In this document: piece by piece, positions 18,902-28,046 of the stretch
Layout of the letters: each line of letters opens with the position of its first letter
Numbering within the stretch: position 1 is the stretch's first letter
Assembly (NCBI GenBank): GCA_024331125.1
Contig: JANDJI010000006.1
Location: forward strand, 62,001-126,000
Origin: Nitrospira sp.
GTDB taxonomy: Bacteria > Nitrospirota > Nitrospiria > Nitrospirales > Nitrospiraceae
Length of the DNA stretch: 64,000 bases
Reading direction: 5' to 3'
Made by a program: the position numbers and the translations under genes
The notes under the pieces: model-generated
What the model saw: only the letters and a program-made list of their open reading frames with translations
Told to the model about the DNA's origin: nothing
The model's database searches: none

Positions 18902-19897
18902 ATGACTACCTATTCGCAACTCGCAGAGAAAGCCCTTCACGACCAACCGTTGACCACAGCCGAATCGCGCGCCGTGTTGAACGCGCCGGATGATGATCTC
19001 TTGGCCTTGCTGCACGCCGCATTCGTCGTTCGATCGAAATATTTCGGCCGGACCGTCCGTCTTCAGATGCTGCAAAACGCCAAAAGCGGCGCCTGCCAAG
19101 AGGATTGTCACTACTGCTCGCAATCGTCCGTTTCTACCGCCCCGATCGAGCGATATAATTTGTTGCCGCGGTCTCGGATGATCGAGGGCGCGCGGCGGGC
19201 TTCCGCTTCAAAGGCTCAACGTTACTGCATCGTCATCAGCGGCCGAAGCCCGCTGGATCGGGAAATCGAAGAGATCGCCGGCGCCGTCCGGTCCATCAAA
19301 CAGGAGATTCCCATCCAAATTTGCTGTTCCCTCGGTCTGCTGAGCGAAACGCAAGCCAAACGGCTCAAAGAAGCGGGAGTGGATCGGGTGAATCACAATT
19401 TGAACACCAGCGAAGCATATCATTCCTCCATTTGCACGACCCACACATTCCAAGACCGTTTGGCTACGATCAGGAATGCGCGCGCGGCCGGCTTGGAAAT
19501 CTGCTCCGGCGGCATCGTCGGGATGGGTGAACAAGACGACGACGTGATCGAGTTGGCCATGGCGCTCCGGGACGTGAAGCCGGATTCAATCCCCTTGAAC
19601 ATGCTCAATCCGGTGTCGGGAACGCCGATGGCGGACTCCAATTACTTAACTCCGCAACGGTGTCTGAAGGTGTTGTGCCTGTTCCGTTTCCTCCATCCGA
19701 GAACCGAGATCCGAATCGCCGGAGGGCGGGAACACAACCTTCGCAGCCTCCAACCGTTGGCGCTTTACCCGGCCGACTCTCTCTTCGTCAACGGCTACCT
19801 GACGACTCCCGGATCCCCGGCGCCGGAAGTCTGGAAGATGATCGAAGACCTGGGGTTCACCATCGAAGTAGACGACCGGCAACCGACGGCCTCATGA
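18902..19897 (+). CDS. bioB: biotin synthase
   Basis: The radical-SAM enzyme inserts sulfur into dethiobiotin. At 331 residues it has the [4Fe-4S] motif CQEDCHYCSQS, and the family residues NHNLNTSEAYH and GMGEQDDD plus AGGREHNLR near the end. Its ATG at 18902 is close to the lapB hairpin. No other bio genes are nearby in the window. Confidence 0.97.
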   Translation: MTTYSQLAEKALHDQPLTTAESRAVLNAPDDDLLALLHAAFVVRSKYFGRTVRLQMLQNAKSGACQEDCHYCSQSSVSTAPIERYNLLPRSRMIEGARRASASKAQRYCIVISGRSPLDREIEEIAGAVRSIKQEIPIQICCSLGLLSETQAKRLKEAGVDRVNHNLNTSEAYHSSICTTHTFQDRLATIRNARAAGLEICSGGIVGMGEQDDDVIELAMALRDVKPDSIPLNMLNPVSGTPMADSNYLTPQRCLKVLCLFRFLHPRTEIRIAGGREHNLRSLQPLALYPADSLFVNGYLTTPGSPAPEVWKMIEDLGFTIEVDDRQPTAS

Positions 19898-20051
19898 CCC
19901 ATGAATGTTCATGACCGGTTCCACACTGTTCGTGAGCCTGTGGGTGTTTTCATAATCACGCCGGGCCTTGAGATGTCGCCGATGAGGTGACCGAAAGCAG
20001 ACCGTTTCGGAATCACCTATAACAGGGCCCTGAACAGAATCCCGGTGCCGA

Positions 20052-20687
20052 ATGTGCCGAAAGGTGATCGGGCAAAAAATCGCAGCAGGTTGCCTGGCTG
20101 CCATCGTGCTCTTTTTTCCATCTCTTCCTGAATCCCTGGCGGAACTCGATCCCACTCAAGTGCCGCCCGCCGAGGGAGTTCTCTTGGTGGCCCATCCCTT
20201 GATGGACGATCCCAACTTCCGCCGCACAGTTGTCCTGCTTGTCGAACACGGTCCTCAAGGAACAGTCGGTTTCGTACTGAACCGCCCCTCCGACATTCCC
20301 CTGTCCCAGGCATTGCCGGACCTTGCCGCGATTAAAGAGACCGGCCACCCGCTGTTCATCGGCGGACCTGTGTCCCCAAACCGCATGACGATGTTGGTCC
20401 GTTTGACGGAGCCTCTCCCCGACATGCGGCGGGTATTCGACGGAATCTATGTGGGCGGCTCGTTGGAACTCCTAGAACGTTTGGTGACGCGACCCAAGCC
20501 GACCGAGGCCTTTCGAGTCTTCGCGGGAATGGCAGGTTGGGCGCCGGGACAGCTGGCGTTCGAACTACGCCAGGGAGCGTGGGCGACTTTGTCACCGGAC
20601 GCCACCGCCATCTTCGATCATGACCCGGATACTCTTTGGGTTGAGAGTCTCCGACGCCTTCAGACGCCGAGAACCATTTCTCGTTGA
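20052..20687 (+). CDS. AlgH/UPF0301 (YqgE) protein with a signal-like N-terminus
   Basis: Residues about 35-205 match the AlgH/UPF0301 family: PAEGVLLVAHPLMDDPNFRRTVVLL, then GTVGFVLNRPS, IGGPVSPNRM and AGMAGWAPGQLAFEL. AlgH proteins are normally cytosolic and of unknown function. Here the first 31 residues form a basic start plus a hydrophobic stretch ending SLA-EL, like a secretory signal, so the protein may be exported. The start codon ATG at 20052 lacks a strong ribosome binding site; a start without this segment would need a codon around residue 40, where I see no good one. Nearby genes do not explain its role. Confidence 0.82.
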   Translation: MCRKVIGQKIAAGCLAAIVLFFPSLPESLAELDPTQVPPAEGVLLVAHPLMDDPNFRRTVVLLVEHGPQGTVGFVLNRPSDIPLSQALPDLAAIKETGHPLFIGGPVSPNRMTMLVRLTEPLPDMRRVFDGIYVGGSLELLERLVTRPKPTEAFRVFAGMAGWAPGQLAFELRQGAWATLSPDATAIFDHDPDTLWVESLRRLQTPRTISR

Positions 20688-20875
20688 ACACGAATTCTCT
20701 TCCCCTGGACGATCTGCCCAAGCCGCCGTTTTTTCGATTGCCTTCCCGGAGAGGCCCCCCCTATACTAAGTAAAACTATGGGAGGCGAACGACTCTAGTG
20801 AAATAATTTATTCGACCCGCCTGACAAGACGTCCAGCCATTCGGCGCCGGTGAATCATCACAACGGGAGAAATCG

Positions 20876-21976
20876 GTGAAAACCATACTGTGGAAGAGCT
20901 TGATTATGTTCAGTCTGGCCGCGACATGGGGAACGCCGGACTTTTCGTTCGCCCAATCGCCTGCCCCCACCCCATCGAGACCGGACGTCGTCACTTTGAA
21001 AGACGGCAGTCTTCTTTATGGCGAAATCATCGAAATGACCGACGGGGTTCTCTCCATCAAGTCGGCGTCGAGCGCCGGCAACATGATAAAAATCAAATGG
21101 GACGACGTGGCCGCATTGGAAGTCACCCATCCGATCCCCTTCCATCTCAAAGAAGGGACCATTCTCAACGGCACTGCCGTCGCCGGTCCGGATCGCACCA
21201 TCAATATCCAGGCCGATCCCCTTCAAGGATCGATGACCGTTCCATTGTCCTCCATCGAATCCATCAATCCGCTGGCTCAGCCGCCCGTCGTGTACATCGG
21301 AAGCTTGAACGCCGGGTTCTCGCAAGCCACGGGCAACAGCCGTCTTCGCAACGTCAGCGTCGTCGGCGACCTCGTCGCCCGCAGCGAACAACTTCGATTG
21401 ACCATGCTGGGCCGTTATGTCTACGGTGACAATGCCGGCGTGCTCATCACGCGCAACGCGCGGGGGACCATCAAGCTGGACTTTTTCATCACGAAGCGGC
21501 TGTTCTGGTTCGCCTCGGCCTACTTCGAAAACGACTGGTTTCAAGACCTGAAACTCCGGACGGCCATCTCCAGCGGCCCAGGATTCCAGTGGATCGACCG
21601 AGGAGACTACGGCGGACTCTTCAAGGACATGACATTCTACACGGAGGCCGGCTTGTCGTATTTCAACGAGGATTTCCGCACCGCCGCCGATCAATCGAGT
21701 TTCCGAGCCCGCGTCTCCATGAAATTGGACTGGCCGCTCTTCGACGGCCGGATCACGCTCTATCACTACAATGAAATTTTTCCGTCCATTGAGAACGCAT
21801 CGGATTTTTTCCTCACCATGGACAATGGCATCCGTTTGAAAATCGTCGCGGGCCTGGCCAGCGGCTTTCAGGTGACCACGCGTTACAACAATCGGCCGCC
21901 GGCCGGGACGACCGACACCGATCATCTGTATCTGTTCACATTGGGATATAGTTTCGACACCACCCGCAAACGATAA
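20876..21976 (+). CDS. DUF481-type outer-membrane protein
   Basis: The start is GTG at 20876, with GGGAGA ahead of it. A cleavable signal peptide (about 1-26, ending SFAQ) is followed by a small domain (about 38-130, VTLKDGSLLYGEI...) and a C-terminal beta-barrel-like region (about 135-366) with alternating aromatic strands ending in LFTLGYSFDTTRKR. This matches the DUF481/YdiY outer-membrane family, whose function is not known. It stands in the same direction as mscL and the OmpA lipoprotein, suggesting an envelope group. Confidence 0.8.
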   Translation: MKTILWKSLIMFSLAATWGTPDFSFAQSPAPTPSRPDVVTLKDGSLLYGEIIEMTDGVLSIKSASSAGNMIKIKWDDVAALEVTHPIPFHLKEGTILNGTAVAGPDRTINIQADPLQGSMTVPLSSIESINPLAQPPVVYIGSLNAGFSQATGNSRLRNVSVVGDLVARSEQLRLTMLGRYVYGDNAGVLITRNARGTIKLDFFITKRLFWFASAYFENDWFQDLKLRTAISSGPGFQWIDRGDYGGLFKDMTFYTEAGLSYFNEDFRTAADQSSFRARVSMKLDWPLFDGRITLYHYNEIFPSIENASDFFLTMDNGIRLKIVAGLASGFQVTTRYNNRPPAGTTDTDHLYLFTLGYSFDTTRKR

Positions 21977-22021
21977 CGGCGGAAACAGTGCACCGAACCC
22001 TGTTTTCGGAGGAGGAACGCC

Positions 22022-22456
22022 ATGCTGAAAGAATTCAAAGAATTCGCGATGAGAGGCAACGTGCTCGATATGGCGATCGGTGTCATCATGGGAGGCGCGT
22101 TCGGCAAAATCGTGTCGTCGCTTGTCAGCGACGTGCTGATGCCGCCGTTGGGCTTGATCCTTGGCAAGGTCGATTTCTCCAGCCTCTTCATCAACCTCTC
22201 CGATACATCTTATCCCTCGCTGGTGGCGGCCAAAGCCGCCGGGGCTCCGACCCTCAACTACGGAGTCTTTTTACAAAGCGTCTTCGACTTTCTGATCATC
22301 GCGTTCGCGATTTTCATGGTGGTCAAACAGATCAACCGGTTTAAGCGCGAGGCCCCTCCTCCGCCTCCACCCGCTCCACCGGAGCCGACCAACGAGGAAA
22401 AGTTATTGATGGAAATCAGAGACTTGCTCAAAAGCCGCCAATCCGGTTTACAATGA
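22022..22456 (+). CDS. mscL: large-conductance mechanosensitive channel
   Basis: The 144-residue inner-membrane channel opens under high membrane tension to release solutes in osmotic downshock. Signatures are [31 protein letters not shown] (first helix) and the second helix about 85-105, [18 protein letters not shown] proline-rich segment (PPPPPPAP) and then a final helix with [12 protein letters not shown] follow. A GGAGG ribosome binding site lies right before the ATG at 22022. Confidence 0.96.
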   Translation: MLKEFKEFAMRGNVLDMAIGVIMGGAFGKIVSSLVSDVLMPPLGLILGKVDFSSLFINLSDTSYPSLVAAKAAGAPTLNYGVFLQSVFDFLIIAFAIFMVVKQINRFKREAPPPPPPAPPEPTNEEKLLMEIRDLLKSRQSGLQ

Positions 22457-22526
22457 CCACCGAATCAGATCAGCCGAATTTTCGATCGCACCGCGCGTGA
22501 TACATGACACTGACAAGGAGGTTGTT

Positions 22527-23441
22527 ATGAAGAAACGCCATGCCGGACTTGTGACGATGGGTTTGGTGACTCTCATCGGTTGTTCTTCTTATATCAAGCA
22601 ACCGACTGTTTGCATCGACCGGTGGTACGGGTACGTCCAAGACAGCGGATGCCCCTCAACCGTTAAGGCGGCGGCCGTTGATGAAACAGCCGCGCGTCTG
22701 GCGGCCCTTGAACGAGAACGGCAACGACTGGCCGATGAGCTAGAGGCGGCGCGGCGTCAAAACGGCACGTTGAGCAGTCGAGTGAGCGATCTGGAACGAC
22801 AATTGGCCGACCGAGATCGGGAACTCGCGGCGCTTCGTTCCGGCAGCGGCGAGCGCGAGCGGCTGGCAAATCAGCTCGCCTCCGTCCAAAGCGACAGGGA
22901 CCGGCTGGCGGCGGAATTGGCAACGGCCAATCAGCGGGCTGCGGACCTTGAACGGCAATTGGCCGAGGCACGAGCGGCTCAAGCCGCCGCCACCACCAAG
23001 CTCGAAAGCGCACGACAAGGGCTCATCCGATCACTCAGGCCGCAAATTGCAAAGGGCGACATTTCAATCGACCTGAACAACGAACGGCTGCTGATCAATT
23101 TGGCGTCCAATTACCTGTTTGACTCCGGCCAAGACCAACTCAAGCCTGGCGGCGTCGAAGCGCTCAAGAAGGTCGGCGAGGTATTGAAAGACTACCCGGA
23201 GTATTCGGTGTCCGTTGAAGGGCACACGGACAATAGGCCGCTCCGGAGCACCTTAAAAAAGAAATTCGCATCGAACCAAGAACTGTCGGAAGCTCGGGCT
23301 GCAAGCGCGGCCAAAGCGCTGGCGGAAGGAGGACTGACCTCCGTGACGACGGCCGGCCATGCCGACACTCAACCGGTCGCCTCAAACGGCACCGAAGCGG
23401 GGCGAGCTCAAAACCGACGAGTCGAGATCATCGTCAAGTAA
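22527..23441 (+). CDS. OmpA-family lipoprotein with coiled-coil
   Basis: I start it at 22527 because AAGGAGG sits just before and it begins MKKRHAGLV with a lipobox LIGC (Cys19); a GTG 30 bases upstream is less likely. After the lipid anchor comes a coiled coil (about 55-165) of repeated Arg/Glu/Ala heptads, then an OmpA-like peptidoglycan-binding domain (about 185-304) with FDSGQDQLKPGG, VEGHTDNRPL, and AQNRRVEIIV. It probably tethers the outer membrane to the cell wall, like Pal. No tol genes are close. Confidence 0.88.
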   Translation: MKKRHAGLVTMGLVTLIGCSSYIKQPTVCIDRWYGYVQDSGCPSTVKAAAVDETAARLAALERERQRLADELEAARRQNGTLSSRVSDLERQLADRDRELAALRSGSGERERLANQLASVQSDRDRLAAELATANQRAADLERQLAEARAAQAAATTKLESARQGLIRSLRPQIAKGDISIDLNNERLLINLASNYLFDSGQDQLKPGGVEALKKVGEVLKDYPEYSVSVEGHTDNRPLRSTLKKKFASNQELSEARAASAAKALAEGGLTSVTTAGHADTQPVASNGTEAGRAQNRRVEIIVK

Positions 23442-23644
23442 GAGAGCGGGGAGAGGGCTGACAAGCCGACTCCTCCCTGCCTTAATGCGGCTGGAGGAGA
23501 TCTTCCATTTATGAAGATTTCTTCCAGCGCACTCCCGATTTTTTTCGATTAAAGGTCAGGAGCTCATCTGAGTTTCCGCGGGAACCGCTCAAGAATTCAT
23601 GCCAGACCGCCGATAATCGGGTACCAGAAGCCACGGAACCGACC

Positions 23645-24085
23645 ATGCAATCATCCTTCACTGAACTGAGTGCCGGTGCCGTCATGTCCGCTCGTGTCGT
23701 CACTGTCACAATGGACGACTCTCTTGCGACAATCCGGCGTCTCTTTCAGGAACACCGATTTCATCATCTGCTGGTCGTCGAGCGTGGCTCGCTTGTCGGT
23801 ATCATTTCCGATCGCGACCTCTTGAAAGCCATCAGCCCGAACATCGGCACCCTGTCTGAAACGGATCGCGATCGAGCCACCCTCAACAAACGCGCCCATC
23901 ACATCATGACGCGCAATCCTGTCACCGTGCAGGCGACAACATCGATCGAGACCGCCGCCGCGCTGATGCTGGAGAAAAAAGTCTCTTGTCTGCCCGTCAC
24001 TTCAGGCAACCAACGTCTGGAAGGGATCTTGACCTGGCGAGATATCTTACGGGCTCTTATCGATCCGGCTCGAACTCGACCATAA
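23645..24085 (+). CDS. CBS-domain pair protein
   Basis: The 146-residue protein consists only of two CBS motifs in tandem (about 10-65 and 80-140), with GIISDRDLLKAI and GILTWRDILRAL. CBS pairs bind adenine nucleotides and regulate partner proteins. No catalytic domain is fused, and neighbouring genes do not identify the partner. The predicted start ATG at 23645 has only a weak ribosome binding site. Confidence 0.83.
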   Translation: MQSSFTELSAGAVMSARVVTVTMDDSLATIRRLFQEHRFHHLLVVERGSLVGIISDRDLLKAISPNIGTLSETDRDRATLNKRAHHIMTRNPVTVQATTSIETAAALMLEKKVSCLPVTSGNQRLEGILTWRDILRALIDPARTRP

Positions 24086-24280
24086 TCCGCACACGTCTCG
24101 TTGCACACATCCGCCGCAACCTTTTCAAGCATTCTCCAAAAACACCGGAGGCTCACCGGTCGTTCCACACGACCCTATGACGATGACATGCGGAGAACGC
24201 ACCGTAATGCCGAGGTCTTGATGCTCTCAATACCCGTCAGCCTTACCGACGCGCTCCTATCGATGCCGTCTGGAAAATCG

Positions 24281-26035
24281 TCAAGGCTGGAACCGGTCGA
24301 CGATCCGGAACCGAACTTCATCGACCATCGTATAGGCGTTGGCTCGCTCTCCGGCAAAGAGACCGCAGCGATAAAGACCGGGCGCCCACCCGGTTGCGGG
24401 ACGGGCCAGCATGAAATAACCCGACTGATCGTTTGTCGCAGTCATCACTCGGTCCTGAGCCACGACCCGTTGCCCCTCGCGTTGTCCGTCGGATTCCATA
24501 AAACACTGGGCGGCAAGCGGCACGGAATCATACGAGGCCGACACGAGTCCGAAGACCAGGTAGATCTCCGGTTGGGTCGTTGGAAACGTATCGCCGGGGT
24601 TCAAAGGAATGAAATCATGGGCTCCGGTGGGAAAATCATCGCGCACGACCTTTCCCGCGGGAATGACGAACCGGAACCAACTGAAATCGGCATCGCGCCC
24701 CATGAGGGAGACGCCCGCGTCCAACACGTTCTGCGGCTCCACTTGCCGAGCGGCCTCCGCGTAGCGCGTTTCCTCCGACGACTCCGCATCACCCCGATCG
24801 TCCACTGTTGCGTCGGATTTTTCCGATTCGAGCTCATGTCTCACAGCGTCCGGAACATGCGGGCGCACCGTATCGAGCCATTTGGCGAGCTTTTCTTTGG
24901 AAAGCACCCGCATGCCCGCAGGAAGAGCCACGTTTTTATTCGCCGCCTCGAATTCGACCGCCGCATCATACAGCATGTGAAAATGGACGAACGCCTCCTC
25001 CCAGCGCTCCAATTTCACCAGACATTGCCCCATGCGGAACATCGCATCGGCATAATCTTCCTCGCTGAGATCGAGGCTGAACAAATTCCCGAATACGGCG
25101 AGCGCTTCCTCACATTGTCCGAGTTGCATGAGCGTGATCCCCAACTGGTGCGTCGCCAGAGCATCACGAGGATTGAGGGTCAGCATCTTCCGATAGATGG
25201 GCTCCGCTTCCCGATAACGGCCCGCCACGAACAGTTTCCAAGCGTCCGCCCGAATGGCCGCCCATTCTTTCAATTGCTCAGCCGTCGCTCCAGGGGTCAA
25301 CACCGGGGTGAATCGCCGACCGCGATCCATCGATTCATAGAGCTGAGCCAACTGATTCCGAGCGGTCAACTCCAAGAGGGAGCCGGACGGCGCCCGTTCC
25401 AGCACGAAACGAAGCTCGGCTTCCGCGCCCCCATAGTCCAACACGTCGAAGCGCGCCCGCGCCAAGGCCAATCGCCAATCCGACAATTCCGGTGCAAGCT
25501 CCACCGCCGCTCGATACGACTCGATCGACTCTTCCAACCGATCGACCTTCCGCAGTTCTTGTGCCAGCCTCAGATGCGCCAGCGGATTTCGGTCGTCGAT
25601 CCGAGCGATATGGCGCAATTCCTCGATCGCCTCTTCCTCCCGCCCCCACCATACCAGAACGCTCCACTTGGCCCAGCGAGTCGAGAGCGAGGCGGGATCA
25701 TCGGCCAGCACCACGTCATACTCGTGAACCGCTTCTTGGGGCCCTCGAAAGGCGGCAAGAATGTCGCCCCGCAGCTTATGGAGCACAAGCGAGCGAGGAT
25801 TCGCGTCAATGCCTTGGTCCAGCAATTCGAGCGCGGAGAGCACCGCCCCGCTATCCCAAGCCGCTTTGGCTTCTGCAGCCACCCGCTCTTCAGATAGGAC
25901 GGCCGAACCCTGCGCGAAGGCCTGAACCCCTATCGCCAGTACCAGCAGGATATTGAGTACCACTGTCACGCGAAACAGGAGAAGTCGGTTAACAAGCGCA
26001 TGTGTGGCAGATGGCACGGATCTGTTCCCGATCAT
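24281..26035 (-). CDS. secreted TPR-repeat protein
   Basis: A signal-type N-terminus (hydrophobic stretch about 18-40, ending AFAQ) precedes TPR-like repeats over about 50-360 (for example DANPRSLVLHKLRGDILAAF and NPRDALATHQLGITLMQLGQ). A non-TPR C-terminal domain (about 430-584) with PTTQPEIYLVFGLVSASYD and CGLFAGERANAYT looks like a beta-sandwich. The N-terminal anchor and the repeats suggest a periplasmic or envelope binding protein. The domain pairing is not one I recognise. It is divergent from the CBS gene's neighbours and has no operon partner. Confidence 0.75.
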   Translation of the reverse strand: MIGNRSVPSATHALVNRLLLFRVTVVLNILLVLAIGVQAFAQGSAVLSEERVAAEAKAAWDSGAVLSALELLDQGIDANPRSLVLHKLRGDILAAFRGPQEAVHEYDVVLADDPASLSTRWAKWSVLVWWGREEEAIEELRHIARIDDRNPLAHLRLAQELRKVDRLEESIESYRAAVELAPELSDWRLALARARFDVLDYGGAEAELRFVLERAPSGSLLELTARNQLAQLYESMDRGRRFTPVLTPGATAEQLKEWAAIRADAWKLFVAGRYREAEPIYRKMLTLNPRDALATHQLGITLMQLGQCEEALAVFGNLFSLDLSEEDYADAMFRMGQCLVKLERWEEAFVHFHMLYDAAVEFEAANKNVALPAGMRVLSKEKLAKWLDTVRPHVPDAVRHELESEKSDATVDDRGDAESSEETRYAEAARQVEPQNVLDAGVSLMGRDADFSWFRFVIPAGKVVRDDFPTGAHDFIPLNPGDTFPTTQPEIYLVFGLVSASYDSVPLAAQCFMESDGQREGQRVVAQDRVMTATNDQSGYFMLARPATGWAPGLYRCGLFAGERANAYTMVDEVRFRIVDRFQP

Positions 26036-26169
26036 AGAAGATGCTCACTGACCAATGGCTCACTATATCAAGAAGCCCGATGTTGGCAAAATGTGGCCCC
26101 CAGATTGGATGAGAAGAGGGGCCTGGCCGAGATCCCACCAGCGGAAGAGTCTCCGTCACCCGAAGCCAC

Positions 26170-26565
26170 TCAGCCAGAAATCACAGATTGCCGTAACTCT
26201 TCTTCCGATCCGTTCCGTGCGAGAACTCCTTCCGTGAATTTCACGACGAGAGCAACCGCATCCGACATATATCGATCGTCACGATTCAAGACCGCCCGAA
26301 TTGTCTGTGGTTCCATCCCCTCGTCGAGTGCGACATTCGTCACCATTTGCAAGCAAGAGGCGCAGTCTTCCTGCTGCGTCGCTACAATTCTTGCTGCGTG
26401 CAGAAGCGTGGGGTCGGACTTGGCACGGTGACTTGCCAGCGGGAGACTCAATAACAGCTTAAGAAAACCGGGAAAAGAAACTTCACCCAGACGGCCGAGA
26501 TAGTCTACTGAAACACGAACTTTTCGTTCCACAAGGCGTTGAATCAATCTAACGATCATTCTCAT
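26170..26565 (-). CDS. AhpD/carboxymuconolactone-decarboxylase-like protein, probably truncated
   Basis: The 131 residues include the AhpD-type redox motif ATQQEDCASCLQM (E-x-x-C-x2-C) at about 64-76, which in the family reduces peroxidase partners or handles hydroperoxides. The C-terminal end breaks off at LRQSVISG; relatives continue with a further helix, and a downstream frame continues only briefly. A frameshift or natural truncation is possible. It is the last gene of the reverse run after the DCC and membrane proteins (34 bases downstream of the latter), so it belongs with this thiol-related set. Confidence 0.5.
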   Translation of the reverse strand: MRMIVRLIQRLVERKVRVSVDYLGRLGEVSFPGFLKLLLSLPLASHRAKSDPTLLHAARIVATQQEDCASCLQMVTNVALDEGMEPQTIRAVLNRDDRYMSDAVALVVKFTEGVLARNGSEEELRQSVISG

Positions 26566-26599
26566 AGCAACAGCCCCAGATCAAACTTCGCCCATGCCA

Positions 26600-27130
26600 T
26601 TATGAGATTTTGTATTGGCTGGGAGAAACACGCCTGCCCCTCAACCGCTTCGTATCTCGCCAGGAATATCGCCATGTGCTAGGACTTACCAATGAAGCTC
26701 TGCTGTTTGCGGAGGTACCCCCGGAACAACGGGTCTTGAGGCATTGCCAACAATAGAGTCCCCCCGCGAATCCTATCAACTCTAGGGCTGCGAGTAGAAT
26801 CGCCGAAATAAAAAACATCTGAGAACCGTGGCCGTAAACGTTTGAATACAGGTCTGGGGTATCAAGAATGAAATGAAACATTACGCCAAAAATAAACGAC
26901 CCGAGCATGCTCAAGGATAGCATCGCACATCCAGCGTTCATTCTGCGGCGAGTAAGCAGACCTACTGCAAGAAGAGGCATGGAAACGATGACCGTTGCGA
27001 TGAATATGTTCTGCGCGAGAGTTATGGGAACACCGGTGTAGAAATGACTCCACCCGTGGAAACCACTGACAACGGCATGCACCAAGACAAGGCTATAAAT
27101 AATGCTATTTGGTGACACAGCTCTCGCCAT
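26600..27130 (-). CDS. four-helix membrane protein next to a DCC oxidoreductase
   Basis: The 176-residue protein has about four hydrophobic segments (residues 10-30, 35-55, 65-85 and 105-125) with SGFHGWSHF and HFILDTPD between, then a basic C-terminal tail. The ATG overlaps the end of the DCC gene by 26 bases, so translation is coupled. I do not recognise the family with confidence. The tail after LYCWQCLKTRC looks low in conservation and may be a frameshifted end. Confidence 0.6.
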   Translation of the reverse strand: MARAVSPNSIIYSLVLVHAVVSGFHGWSHFYTGVPITLAQNIFIATVIVSMPLLAVGLLTRRRMNAGCAMLSLSMLGSFIFGVMFHFILDTPDLYSNVYGHGSQMFFISAILLAALELIGFAGGLYCWQCLKTRCSGGTSANSRASLVSPSTWRYSWRDTKRLRGRRVSPSQYKIS

Positions 27131-27425
27131 TACAGCCCGGTTTTTGTCGGGCGGCTCGGTTGAACACGAAAGGCAACTTCATGAGGAGCGCGATTGGCCA
27201 GTAGGCAGGGATGTTTTGACAAACAAGTTGAGTCGCGTAGGCGCCAGTGAACACCTTCGCTTCCTGATTGTCGACGACATGAATATCGCCAACATCCGGG
27301 GTCCCTATTGGCGATGGCTTAGCCGTACGCTCAAATCGCCCCAACCAATCCAGTCGTCGATTCCATTCCGCAAGTCTTCCGCAATCCGCACATTGGCTGT
27401 TGTAGTGCAACGTGTAGCGCGCCAT
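27105..27425 (-). CDS. DCC (DUF393) thiol-disulfide oxidoreductase-like protein
   Basis: I take ATG 27425 with GGGAG before it (106 residues); a GTG at 27437 is possible. The N-terminus has Y-N-S-Q-C-A-D-C, the CxxC of DUF393 thiol-disulfide oxidoreductases, then the family-like IHVVDNQEAKVFTGAYATQLV and IPAYWPIALLMKLPFV segments. Substrate is unknown. It lies in a reverse run with OsmC and AhpD-like genes, which supports a thiol redox role. Confidence 0.65.
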   Translation of the reverse strand: MARYTLHYNSQCADCGRLAEWNRRLDWLGRFERTAKPSPIGTPDVGDIHVVDNQEAKVFTGAYATQLVCQNIPAYWPIALLMKLPFVFNRAARQKPGCNGESCVTK

Positions 27426-27474
27426 TTTCTCCCTCACAACTCTGTTTCATGCCAGGTTCCGGAAACCATCTGAG

Positions 27475-27790
27475 AATCTGAAGAAGTCCTGCAAGTCCAA
27501 GTCTCTCCCGTTTCGATTCAATAGACTCGATGTAAATACCGCGCGCCATCGCATGATAGACGAGCGACCTGATCAGACAGGCAACCAACGCATGAAGGAC
27601 GACTTTCACCGGATTCGAGCCATGATTTCTTCTCAAGCCGCCATGGGACTCGTCGGCATCGAGTTCGAACGGCTTTGTCCTTATCTCTCTCCTGACCCCT
27701 CATAGAAGCCATGGACCTTGGAGCGATTGCCCCCCTCATTCAACGATTCATGGCCCGAAACTGAGACGTTCCCAAACCAGAATTCGTCAG
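27475..27790 (-). pseudogene. decayed second copy of osmC
   Basis: The stretch aligns with the intact osmC at 28879-29448 in DNA and protein: NPVKVVLHALVACL-RSLVYHAMARGIYIES matches NPVEYVLHALAACL-TSLVYHAAARGIRIES, and the start-side bases match the intact gene's GAACGATT...GCCCGAAACT region. The reading frame is broken: the GFYAAGQ region and the beginning fall in other frames, and the last third is missing. It is between the 48-residue peptide gene and the DCC gene. Confidence 0.75.
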
Positions 27791-27827
27791 GACGGCCCGG
27801 ACCATCTGCCAAAACGCTCCACTTCTG

Positions 27828-27974
27828 CTACCGCATGACCGCGAACAATACCGGCGCCAGCAGCCACAGCAAACCCTTCAATAAAAAGAACGTGAAGCCG
27901 GCCATTCCGATGCGGGACCACCTGTGCGATAGGTGATCGATCTTGGACTGAGCGGAGCCGCTTAACGATTGCAT
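27828..27974 (-). CDS. 48-residue single-span membrane peptide
   Basis: ATG 27974 to stop 27828 encodes 48 residues: a polar N-terminus (MQSLSGSAQSKIDHLSHRW) and one hydrophobic helix (about 25-46, FFLLKGLLWLLAPVLF) ending AVMR. The ribosome binding site GAAGGAGG is seven bases before the ATG. It follows the methyltransferase gene by 72 bases on the same strand, so it probably belongs to the same transcript. No family is recognised. Confidence 0.65.
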   Translation of the reverse strand: MQSLSGSAQSKIDHLSHRWSRIGMAGFTFFLLKGLLWLLAPVLFAVMR

Positions 27975-28046
27975 GGTCTTCCCTCCTTCAGATTCAGAAT
28001 GAGAAAGAGTGGGCGTCCCAATAAACCGGGACGCCCCTTCCGGCCC

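Noticed and set aside
24101..25897. 598-codon frame opposite the TPR protein
   Set aside because: The opposite strand has a signal peptide and repeats; this frame has neither.
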